Shown in pieces: positions 7,725 to 13,423 of a stretch of 13,423 nucleotides of DNA. The notes below the pieces were generated by a model that made no database searches, was not told the DNA's origin, and was given only the letters and a program-made list of their open reading frames with translations. Every line of letters starts with the position of its first letter. Position 1 is the first letter of the stretch. The position numbers and the translations under genes are program-made. Origin of the DNA: Planctomycetota bacterium (GTDB taxonomy: Bacteria > Planctomycetota > Phycisphaerae > WQYP01); the NCBI GenBank assembly GCA_021852245.1, contig JAJZNY010000020.1, forward strand, positions 1 to 13,423, in the 5' to 3' direction.

Positions 7725-10027
7725 CCATGTGCCGTATTACGCTGCAGCACTTGGAAGTTTTTCAATAACCGCGCATTTTTTATTTCGATGCGTCCGTCGT
7801 GAACTCTTATCCAAGGAACTTTTTCCGCCTTCCAATCCGCGAGGGCTGGAAGCGGAAACCACCCGTGGGCGTGGGGGCTGATGGTGATTCGATGCTTCGG
7901 CAGGTTGATGCCGATGCCCGCCCACGCCTGAATCATGGCGATGGAATTGAAACTGCGTGGATACATATCACCGAAAAAATCGGGGCGAAGAACATAGCGC
8001 GTATGCGGATGAATTCCGAAATAGCAGGCAATCATATCGCGCCAGATACCCATCGACGGCCATTTGCTGTACTTCGATATCTGACTCAGAAGATCGCTGC
8101 GAACCCGTGATGGTTTGAGTGGCTGCGGCTGGCCGGAGAGAAGATCATAAAGCAGGGCATTGGTCGTCAGGGCCCAGGGCTGATTCCAGCCTTTCGGATG
8201 ACGGGGACTGATGGTGATGGCATAATGATTTCCCTGCCAGGCATATTTTTCAATACTGTGGATGATCAGTTTTTCACGGGCTGCGTAGGGATGCGCCAAC
8301 TGCGGTTGTCCGGCTGCCCGGAGCATGGAGACCAGCGCCTGAAGCGCGCAGGCCGCTTTGAGCCCCAGGAAGACCTGATCGGGATACCTTCGATGCAGTG
8401 TTCCAAAGCCATCTAGTGTGTTGTTGGTTCCTGTATCCGGAAGCCCCGTTCCATCGGTGCTTGAATGGAGAATGTAGTCAGCCAGCGCCAGACAGAGCTT
8501 TTCATGGCGGCGGAACACATCCAGCTTACCGGTGTAGCGCCAGTAGAGTGAGTTGAGCAAAATATAATTGGAGTTCTCCTCCACTGGCATCGGCCCCAGC
8601 AGATACACCTGCCGACTGATGATGAATCCACCACCTACATCGTGCTCCATCACTCCATACTTGGGCCCGAACCAGATCAGCGGCCCGCCGGGACCGGTGC
8701 GGTAGGGTTGGAGGTGCGGCCAATGATAGTAGCACCGGGCCCAGAGATTCAGCTCGCTTCTGAGGCATGCCGGCCAGAACATGACATAAAACGGTGCGAG
8801 ATTGAACTCCACATCAATGGTACTGAAGTAGCCGGTGCCACCTTCGTATGAGGTGAACAGGAGTTTACCGTTCGGCCGGCGCAGCATCCATGTGGCGCCG
8901 AGATATACCTGAAAATTACGCGCGATAAATGCCTGAATATCGGGAGGGATGGCAGCGCCGGATATTACATCATCGAAAATGCGGCTGCGTCTGAGCATCG
9001 AATGGCGGTGATGTCTTGCGTAATGGATAACGGAATGAATATTGGCAAATAGTTTCTGGTATTCAAATTCGCACGGAGTTCCGAAGTAACTCACCACACT
9101 GCGGGTATTAACATATTGGGCAAGTATTAACCACACATGTCGCGATGTGCCCGGCGCCACTGTCAGAGCGTTTTGAAAACAGGTGCAGTGATCCATGGAT
9201 ATCGGGGTGAATGTACCGGCACTGGAGAGCGCAACGGCCTGCGTCTCCGGCAGATTTTTCGGGTATTTGTCGGTCTCGGGACCGCGAAAGATCACATGCA
9301 CGGTTTTGTGCCGTTCAATAATACCGTCCGTGCGGTTTACCGCTGTGGCCCCGCCCGCAGGCAGACCTGCGAGCACCGCCGCATTCATGGCACGACCCGT
9401 GCGATTGGTGATGGTGCAGCGCACCAGGATTGCCGGTGCCAGGCTCAAGCGCAGGGCGCGGGGATAAAATGGGGAGATGAATTCCCATCGGACGCTCACG
9501 CCGCGGGGGTATTGCGTGCTGCGCAGTTCGGCACTGGTCATCGTACGATGCAGAGTGAAATCCGTGATACGCACATCCCGCCGACCCAGATACTTCTGTG
9601 GAAGCAGCGGCAGAATGTAGCGACGCCGATCCAGCTTTATGCCCAGAAGCGCATGCGTGTAAACGCCGTCCGTCAGGGACGAATGATTGTGGCGTGGGCC
9701 CAAACCCGCCGGCAGAAGCCCGGCGTGATGAGGATAAAACTGAATACCGAATTTCGAGCCGAATCGGTTGATGTATTGATCCTGGTGCGGCTTAAGGCGC
9801 ATGAAAAGCGGTGGAAGGCGCGAGGCGTGCGTGTATCCCACCGCAGTTGCGTCACGGGCGACAAAAACAGCCGCAACCGCCACCAGAAGTGAAACCGTTC
9901 CGGCAGAGATCTGTATCGCCGCCTGCCGACGATTTCCCATACGTCGACAAAAAGCGAGGCCGACCCGCACGATCCAGTCGCTACTACAGGCTAAGGCCCT
10001 CAACGCATCGAGTATCAACCTTTTCAT
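7721..10027 (-). CDS. Six-hairpin (alpha/alpha)6 glycosidase-like protein
   Basis: 768 residues, exported or membrane-anchored: after a long basic n-region, residues about 38-58 are hydrophobic and end in ARDATA, a possible cleavage site. An N-terminal beta-rich half is followed by a helical barrel. Motifs in order: SYEGGTGYFSTIDVEFNLAP (393-412), EHDVGG (461-466), MPVEENSN (480-487), NTLDGF (536-541). The order and wording recall GH52/GH116 (clan GH-O) and the central domain of glutaminase A-like proteins (DUF4965), where MPVEE is a hallmark. Asp539 aligns with the general acid of GH116-type enzymes; the nucleophile Glu of those families has no obvious match, since the YEGGTG segment seems one residue short. 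It may therefore be a relative with different chemistry. ATG 10027 overlaps the regulator stop as TGATG, with TAGGAG (10038-10043) 10 nt upstream; a TTG at 10030 is the alternative start. Second gene of the regulator-GH2 operon, so it likely acts on the same glycan. Family level moderate, activity unknown. Confidence 0.7.
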   Translation of the reverse strand: MKRLILDALRALACSSDWIVRVGLAFCRRMGNRRQAAIQISAGTVSLLVAVAAVFVARDATAVGYTHASRLPPLFMRLKPHQDQYINRFGSKFGIQFYPHHAGLLPAGLGPRHNHSSLTDGVYTHALLGIKLDRRRYILPLLPQKYLGRRDVRITDFTLHRTMTSAELRSTQYPRGVSVRWEFISPFYPRALRLSLAPAILVRCTITNRTGRAMNAAVLAGLPAGGATAVNRTDGIIERHKTVHVIFRGPETDKYPKNLPETQAVALSSAGTFTPISMDHCTCFQNALTVAPGTSRHVWLILAQYVNTRSVVSYFGTPCEFEYQKLFANIHSVIHYARHHRHSMLRRSRIFDDVISGAAIPPDIQAFIARNFQVYLGATWMLRRPNGKLLFTSYEGGTGYFSTIDVEFNLAPFYVMFWPACLRSELNLWARCYYHWPHLQPYRTGPGGPLIWFGPKYGVMEHDVGGGFIISRQVYLLGPMPVEENSNYILLNSLYWRYTGKLDVFRRHEKLCLALADYILHSSTDGTGLPDTGTNNTLDGFGTLHRRYPDQVFLGLKAACALQALVSMLRAAGQPQLAHPYAAREKLIIHSIEKYAWQGNHYAITISPRHPKGWNQPWALTTNALLYDLLSGQPQPLKPSRVRSDLLSQISKYSKWPSMGIWRDMIACYFGIHPHTRYVLRPDFFGDMYPRSFNSIAMIQAWAGIGINLPKHRITISPHAHGWFPLPALADWKAEKVPWIRVHDGRIEIKNARLLKNFQVLQRNTAHG

Positions 10028-11235
10028 CAATTATTTTCTCCTATCTCGCGCCGATATTGGCTCGGTGAAACACCAATTTCCCGGCGGAAAGCCCTTGCCA
10101 GATGCCCGCCGGAAGTAAAATGCATCGCGTGGGCAATCTGATCAATCTTCATGTCGCTGCGCAGTAGGGCCTTGACCCGTTCCATCCGCGCCCGCCGTAT
10201 TTCCTCCCCCAATGTACGCCCGCACATCCGCCTAAACCGTATTTCCAGACTCCGACGATTAAGCCCGACATGCGGCAAAAGCTGTTTGACTCCGAAATTT
10301 TCATCCCGATGGGCACGGATATACAAAATCGCCGCGCGCACCGCCGGGTCCCCGACGTGAATGACATCCGTCGAGGCACGCGCCATAACCGACAGGGGGC
10401 GGATGGTCGCCTTAGTGGCAGTGATCGGATGGCCGAGAATAACCTCCCGTAACATCTGAAACGCCGTTCTCCCCACCTGCTCGCCCGCCTGCCGAACGCT
10501 GGAGAGAGCGGGGATCACCATGTTACACAACAGGTAGTCATCATCCACGCCGAGAACCGCCACATCCTCCGGCACTCGAAGTTTGCATGCGTGTGCGCAT
10601 TCAATCACACGTATACCCCAATCGTCACAGGCGGCGAAGATTCCGACCGGGAGCGGCAATGATCTCATCCAATCGATGAGTGTTGCCCTGGCTGATGGTG
10701 AAAAATCACGCCCGGGGAGGAAAATCGCCTCAGGCGCAGAACATACATGCACCTTCCGCGGCTGGAGCATTCGGGCAAAGCCGTCGAGGCGACATTGCGT
10801 CCAAGGGGTATGGTATTGGTGGTAAAAAGCGAAATTCTCCAACCCGATATCAATCAGGTGGCGGGCCGCCATTTCTCCTATGGTCTTTTCGTCGGTCGTG
10901 ATGGTCGGGGAGGCTTCCGCACCCAATTCATATCCGAGTCGGATATACGGGCATCCGAGCTTGTTTAAGGTCTCGATCTCAGCAACATTGCCGGCTTCGA
11001 TCAACACCCCGTGTGGCGCCCACTCGAGTAATTTTGCAATATGTTGATCTTCACCTGGCCCTACTTGCCGCCTGAATAATCGAAATTCCCAAGCCCCCGG
11101 CGGCTCCCCCTGCGACGTGGCAAGTTCCAGTCGGGCGCGCTGAATCCCGCGGATGTTGGATCGGGCATATTCCCGGTCCGCATCCAGCAATAATGCAATC
11201 CGCCTGCTGCCGTCGCGATGCCCAGATATATCCAT
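10027..11235 (-). CDS. XylR-type transcriptional regulator (LacI-like sensor plus AraC HTH)
   Basis: 402 residues in two parts. Residues about 11-290 are a periplasmic-binding-protein-like sensor of the LacI/GalR fold: RRIALLLDADREYARSNIRGI at 11-31, then VAVLGVDDDYLLCNMVIPALSSV at 225-247, the usual hinge strand. Residues about 300-397 are an AraC/XylS DNA-binding domain with two helix-turn-helix units; the second holds DQIAHAMHFTSGGHLARAFRREIGVSPSQYRR (365-396). E. coli XylR has this layout and length and activates sugar genes when its sugar binds. The ATG at 11235 is chosen over an in-frame TTG at 11388: the extra 51 residues have no counterpart in the family, AGGA (11245-11248) is 9 nt upstream, and a good promoter lies between the two starts. 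It leads the operon and overlaps the next gene by one base, so it probably regulates itself and the two hydrolases. The ligand is not known. Confidence 0.93.
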   Translation of the reverse strand: MDISGHRDGSRRIALLLDADREYARSNIRGIQRARLELATSQGEPPGAWEFRLFRRQVGPGEDQHIAKLLEWAPHGVLIEAGNVAEIETLNKLGCPYIRLGYELGAEASPTITTDEKTIGEMAARHLIDIGLENFAFYHQYHTPWTQCRLDGFARMLQPRKVHVCSAPEAIFLPGRDFSPSARATLIDWMRSLPLPVGIFAACDDWGIRVIECAHACKLRVPEDVAVLGVDDDYLLCNMVIPALSSVRQAGEQVGRTAFQMLREVILGHPITATKATIRPLSVMARASTDVIHVGDPAVRAAILYIRAHRDENFGVKQLLPHVGLNRRSLEIRFRRMCGRTLGEEIRRARMERVKALLRSDMKIDQIAHAMHFTSGGHLARAFRREIGVSPSQYRREIGENN

Positions 11236-11329
11236 AGCCGAATATCCTGCTCCAGAATTGCGGGACCCTGATTTGTGACCACTCCGCTCACGGTAGCCGC
11301 TGCATTCGGCTTCCAGAGGAGCTGTTAAG

Positions 11330-11358
11330 GATATAGCAATGATTCGCGCAATACGCAA
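11330..11358 (-). promoter_or_regulatory. Candidate sigma70-type promoter of the regulator operon
   Basis: On the minus strand: TTGCGT (-35, 11358-11353), 17-nt spacer, TATATC (-10, 11335-11330) with a TG one base upstream (extended -10). Transcription would start near 11323, giving a leader of about 88 nt to the ATG at 11235. Its place downstream of the TTG at 11388 argues against that longer start. Seen by eye; not tested statistically. Confidence 0.45.
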
Positions 11359-11470
11359 GTCACCCCCCCATTTTATCGGGCGCCGCAAAATATCGATTGG
11401 TCAGGGATATTCGATGTTACGCCTCTCGAGTTGATGCGCAAAATGGTATATAAATCCTCGCATATTGGTA

Positions 11471-11499
11471 TTGTGGAAGCAACTTTCCAGTGCTAGACT
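11471..11499 (+). promoter_or_regulatory. Candidate promoter of the PEP-CTERM gene
   Basis: TTGTGG (11471-11476), exact 17-nt spacer, TAGACT (11494-11499) preceded by TGC (extended -10). If used, the transcript has a leader of roughly 350 nt that includes all the hairpins listed below. The -35 is weak (three of six consensus bases), so confidence is limited. Confidence 0.4.
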
Positions 11500-11506
11500 T
11501 CATCAA

Positions 11507-11748
11507 CCTCGACGTGAACAAGTAGATGGTCGAGGACAAGGGATATCTGAGAGTTGCAAGTCAAGGATGGTGCCGCGTGGTGATACGCGAGCCCGACAAA
11601 GTCAGTCAGGCGGGATGTTCCGCTGCGGGCAATTGTTGCCGGAGGCTTTGGTTTGGAAAACCGGGTGTTTTGGCAACGAGGGACGCCGTTTAAGCCTGTT
11701 TACTCTCTTGGACTTGCTGCGGTCGGCCTGAATTTCCCCGGCAGGCCG
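11507..11748 (+). other. Hairpin-rich leader region, possible structured RNA
   Basis: No convincing gene lies in 11236-11856. The plus strand after the candidate promoter holds a series of inverted repeats: CCTCGAC 11507-11513 with GTCGAGG 11529-11535 (7 bp); CGCGT 11574-11578 with ACGCG 11585-11589; GCCCG 11591-11595 with CGGGC 11626-11630, enclosing GCGG/CCGC (11610-11613, 11620-11623); GTTGCC 11635-11640 with GGCAAC 11672-11677, enclosing GGTTT/AAACC (11650-11654, 11658-11662); CGGCCTG 11724-11730 with CAGGCCG 11742-11748 (7 bp). AGGCTT in the loop of the fourth (11643-11648) can also pair with AAGCCT (11692-11697), a pseudoknot-like arrangement. The shorter pairs could be chance. I could not match the region to a known riboswitch. 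Confidence 0.35.
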
Positions 11749-11792
11749 GAGTAAGTAAAACAGTACGGGTGAAGGATATTGAGTTTTAGGAG

Positions 11793-11831
11793 TAGCTGAA
11801 GATATCGGGCAACGTGTCTGGACTTCAGCTA
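11793..11831 (+). promoter_or_regulatory. Leader hairpin just upstream of the PEP-CTERM ribosome binding site
   Basis: Perfect 9-bp inverted repeat, TAGCTGAAG (11793-11801) and CTTCAGCTA (11823-11831), with a 21-nt loop. The second arm ends 12 nt before the AGGAGG Shine-Dalgarno. There is no T-run after it, so it is not a terminator. It could affect mRNA stability or translation, or be a protein-binding palindrome in DNA. Confidence 0.5.
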
Positions 11832-11843
11832 ATCCACTGTTAT

Positions 11844-11849
11844 AGGAGG
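11844..11849 (+). promoter_or_regulatory. Strong ribosome binding site of the PEP-CTERM gene
   Basis: AGGAGG, a full Shine-Dalgarno match, 7 nt before the ATG at 11857. It is the best ribosome binding site in the window and suggests a well-translated product. Confidence 0.85.
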
Positions 11850-11856
11850 TTTTTCC

Positions 11857-13158
11857 ATGAGTTTCTCAAATTCGAAAAAGACGGTCTTGGCGGCGGCCTT
11901 GGCGGCGGCTTTCGCCATTCCGGCGGTCGCGTCCGCGACGACCTACACTTGGACCGGGGGTGGAACCAGTGGCGATTGGAGCGACACCGGTAACTGGTCG
12001 GGTGGCACGGTCGGGAGTCCAGGCGGCACGATTTACTTTGACACGTCCAATGTTACCCAGACAGACACGCTATTGAATGTCGGTGGAAATTTCGGCGGTA
12101 TCGTAGTTGGTGGCAGTGCCAATCAACCTTACTCCATAACAATTAACCCAACCACCGTGCAGGAAGGTGGTTACTCGGCATTTCAGTTCACCAGCACCTT
12201 CTCGGTTCAGGACGCAGGCGGTACAGGGGCATCACTGACCCTCAATGGTGTTGTGCGGCCGTTCCAGGATGGAAACATATTCAACGCACAGACTCAAAAT
12301 ATTATCATGACCCAAGGCGTTGCGTTCCGCAACGACCTCCATTCATCTGTAGCTCTTCAGGCCAGCGGCGGGGCTAATGTCGTCATCGAGGGGGGCATAG
12401 CAAACGCCAACAGCGGCAACAACGATGCGAACGTGCTTAAGGTGGCGAATGCTGCGGGTGGCTACACCATCCTGACCAACGCAGCGGACTCCTTCGCGCC
12501 TTCCTCGGTCAACTCCACCAGCAGCTACTCTCCATGGATCGGCGGAGTCAACATCAGCAATCAGGGTGATACGGGCGATGATACCGGGCCGGGTGCTCTG
12601 ATGGTTGAAAACGGCAACACCGATTCTGCCACCGGCTCGGGTCCGGTCAACATGGACCAGACCGGCGCCATCCTCGGCGGTGTCGGTACCGTGGGAGGCA
12701 CGGTCACCATGAACGCGGCATCCATACTTAAGCCCGGCGTTGTCTTTAATAGTACTTTTACTCAAGCATCCCCCTCCACGGGAACCCTCTCGCTCGGGGC
12801 GCTGAACATGAATGGAAAAACGGGGACGTTCGATTTTAATCTCTCCGGAAGTTCGGACAGCATGATCATGGTCAAGGGTGCCTTGACGCTGTCCTCCACC
12901 GGTATCGTCAATCTCGCCGGCACCCCGATGCTTGGAACCTACCAACTGATCGATTACGGTTCGCTGGTCAATCCGAGTGACCTGAGTTCGTGGTCGATTT
13001 CGGGTCCGTCGGGATTCAGTTACTCCCTGATGAACGACACGACCAATTCCAGTATCGATCTGGTCGTGGCGGCAACACCTGAACCAGCGGCACTCGGCAT
13101 GTTGGCTTTGGGCGCTGGTGCCTGCCTGCTGGGCTTGAAGCGTCGGAAGTCCGCCTGA
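11857..13158 (+). CDS. PEP-CTERM sorted surface protein with autotransporter-like repeat
   Basis: 433 residues. A Sec signal peptide covers about 1-27 (basic start, Ala-rich core, PAVASA before the cleavage site). The mature start YTWTGGGTSGDWSDTGNW is the form common in autotransporter-like, Gly/Ser/Thr-rich beta-helix proteins. Residues about 243-294 (GALMVENGNTD through GGVGTVGGTVTMNAASILKPG) match the passenger-associated transport repeat. The last 27 residues form a PEP-CTERM signal: PEP at 408-410, a hydrophobic helix, then KRRK. Such proteins are cut and sorted by an exosortase and end up at the cell surface or in the extracellular matrix, usually in strains making an exopolysaccharide. 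No catalytic residues are visible, so the role is probably structural or adhesive. The gene stands alone, with its own candidate promoter, full Shine-Dalgarno and a terminator. Codon and base use look like the rest of the window. Confidence 0.92.
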   Translation: MSFSNSKKTVLAAALAAAFAIPAVASATTYTWTGGGTSGDWSDTGNWSGGTVGSPGGTIYFDTSNVTQTDTLLNVGGNFGGIVVGGSANQPYSITINPTTVQEGGYSAFQFTSTFSVQDAGGTGASLTLNGVVRPFQDGNIFNAQTQNIIMTQGVAFRNDLHSSVALQASGGANVVIEGGIANANSGNNDANVLKVANAAGGYTILTNAADSFAPSSVNSTSSYSPWIGGVNISNQGDTGDDTGPGALMVENGNTDSATGSGPVNMDQTGAILGGVGTVGGTVTMNAASILKPGVVFNSTFTQASPSTGTLSLGALNMNGKTGTFDFNLSGSSDSMIMVKGALTLSSTGIVNLAGTPMLGTYQLIDYGSLVNPSDLSSWSISGPSGFSYSLMNDTTNSSIDLVVAATPEPAALGMLALGAGACLLGLKRRKSA

Positions 13159-13223
13159 TTTTTCAGCCAGACCAAACCGGCTGATCGCCGTATCCCCTGA
13201 TCACCGAGCGTTTTGGATTGGCA

Positions 13224-13259
13224 GCCTGTCGAGGGTGATCCCCTCGGCAGGCTTTTTTT
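13224..13259 (+). terminator. Intrinsic terminator of the PEP-CTERM gene
   Basis: A 12-bp GC-rich stem (13224-13235 with 13241-13252, one G-T pair), 5-nt loop TGATC, then seven T (13253-13259). It lies 65 nt after the stop codon. No A-run precedes it, so it should work only for the plus strand. Confidence 0.92.
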
Positions 13260-13354
13260 ATCAGAAAAATCGACACAGGCCATTGATGTCTGAGAAGCAC
13301 TCGGCGATGTCCGACCCGTATCTACATTAGTTTCCGTGTCGGGCTGCTGAGGGA

Positions 13355-13423
13355 TCAGAGGTAAATCTGGCTAAGTGTTTTGGGGGCTCGTTGGATTTTG
13401 GCCAAGAGTTCGGGCGACATCGC
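13355..13423 (-). CDS. Possible 3' end of an unidentified gene entering from the right edge
   Basis: A minus-strand frame is open from the window edge to a TGA at 13357-13355. It ends in MSPELLAKIQRAPKTLSQIYL if read from the ATG at 13420, though the frame continues past the edge. Twenty-two codons are too few to identify or to exclude chance; the other two minus frames also stay open for a while. No homolog comes to mind. Confidence 0.2.
   Translation of the reverse strand, partial: AMSPELLAKIQRAPKTLSQIYL

Noticed and set aside
9137..9892. 251-codon plus-strand frame inside the six-hairpin protein gene
   Set aside because: It is fully covered by a gene with clear family motifs on the other strand; its translation is rich in Arg, Gly and Cys with no family likeness.
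11236..11388. 51-residue N-terminal extension of the regulator from a TTG start
   Set aside because: It has no counterpart in XylR-type proteins, and a good promoter and Shine-Dalgarno lie downstream of the TTG, favouring the ATG at 11235.
11465..11731. 88-codon plus-strand frame in the leader before the PEP-CTERM gene
   Set aside because: It starts at a TTG inside the candidate promoter, has no Shine-Dalgarno and no similarity. The region is better explained as leader or structured RNA.
12343..12945. Long (200-codon) open frame antisense to the PEP-CTERM gene
   Set aside because: It mirrors the Gly/Thr/Asn-rich repeats of the sense gene, has no Shine-Dalgarno and no recognisable domain. 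Antisense frames of this kind are common against autotransporter-like genes.

Overview
The window looks like part of a glycan-degradation locus from a chromosome of the PVC type (Planctomycetota, Verrucomicrobiota or Lentisphaerota). This placement is inferred from a combination of features. There is a Tat-exported type I sulfatase. A XylR-type regulator (LacI-like sensor plus AraC helix-turn-helix) lies beside secreted glycosidases. There is a PEP-CTERM surface protein, and a remnant of an 'H-x9-DG' prepilin-like protein of the kind these phyla carry in many copies. No rRNA, tRNA, CRISPR or transposase gene was seen.

Layout from left to right. (1) At 1-369 on the minus strand is the 5' end of an alpha-L-rhamnosidase-like (GH78) gene that runs off the left edge. 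(2) At 592-2127 on the minus strand is a Tat-exported sulfatase. (3) A 614-base gap holds a 58-codon minus-strand remnant (2300-2476) of an H-x9-DG protein and the upstream region of the next gene. (4) At 2742-4241 on the plus strand is a GH79-like beta-glucuronidase/heparanase-type enzyme. (5) At 11235-4467 on the minus strand is a compact three-gene unit. It runs XylR-like regulator, then an (alpha/alpha)6 'six-hairpin' glycosidase-like protein, then a GH2-like glycosidase with a C-terminal amidotransferase-like domain. Both junctions are stop/start overlaps (TGATG and ATGA), which points to one translationally coupled operon. (6) A 621-base divergent intergenic region carries a candidate promoter for each side and a hairpin-rich leader of about 350 nt on the plus strand. 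(7) At 11857-13158 on the plus strand is a PEP-CTERM protein with an autotransporter-like passenger repeat, followed by a strong intrinsic terminator (13224-13259). (8) A minus-strand frame that enters from the right edge ends at 13355 and is not identified.

How the genes may work together (inference). Rhamnosidase, sulfatase and beta-glucuronidase-type activities side by side would suit a rhamnose- and uronate-containing polysaccharide, possibly sulfated; ulvan-like algal glycans and rhamnogalacturonan or arabinogalactan types are candidates. The regulator probably senses a released sugar and controls its own operon. All the enzymes carry export signals, so breakdown should take place in the periplasm or outside the cell. 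The substrate cannot be fixed from sequence alone.

The least explained element is the structured leader ahead of the PEP-CTERM gene. It includes a perfect 9-bp inverted repeat just upstream of the Shine-Dalgarno sequence.
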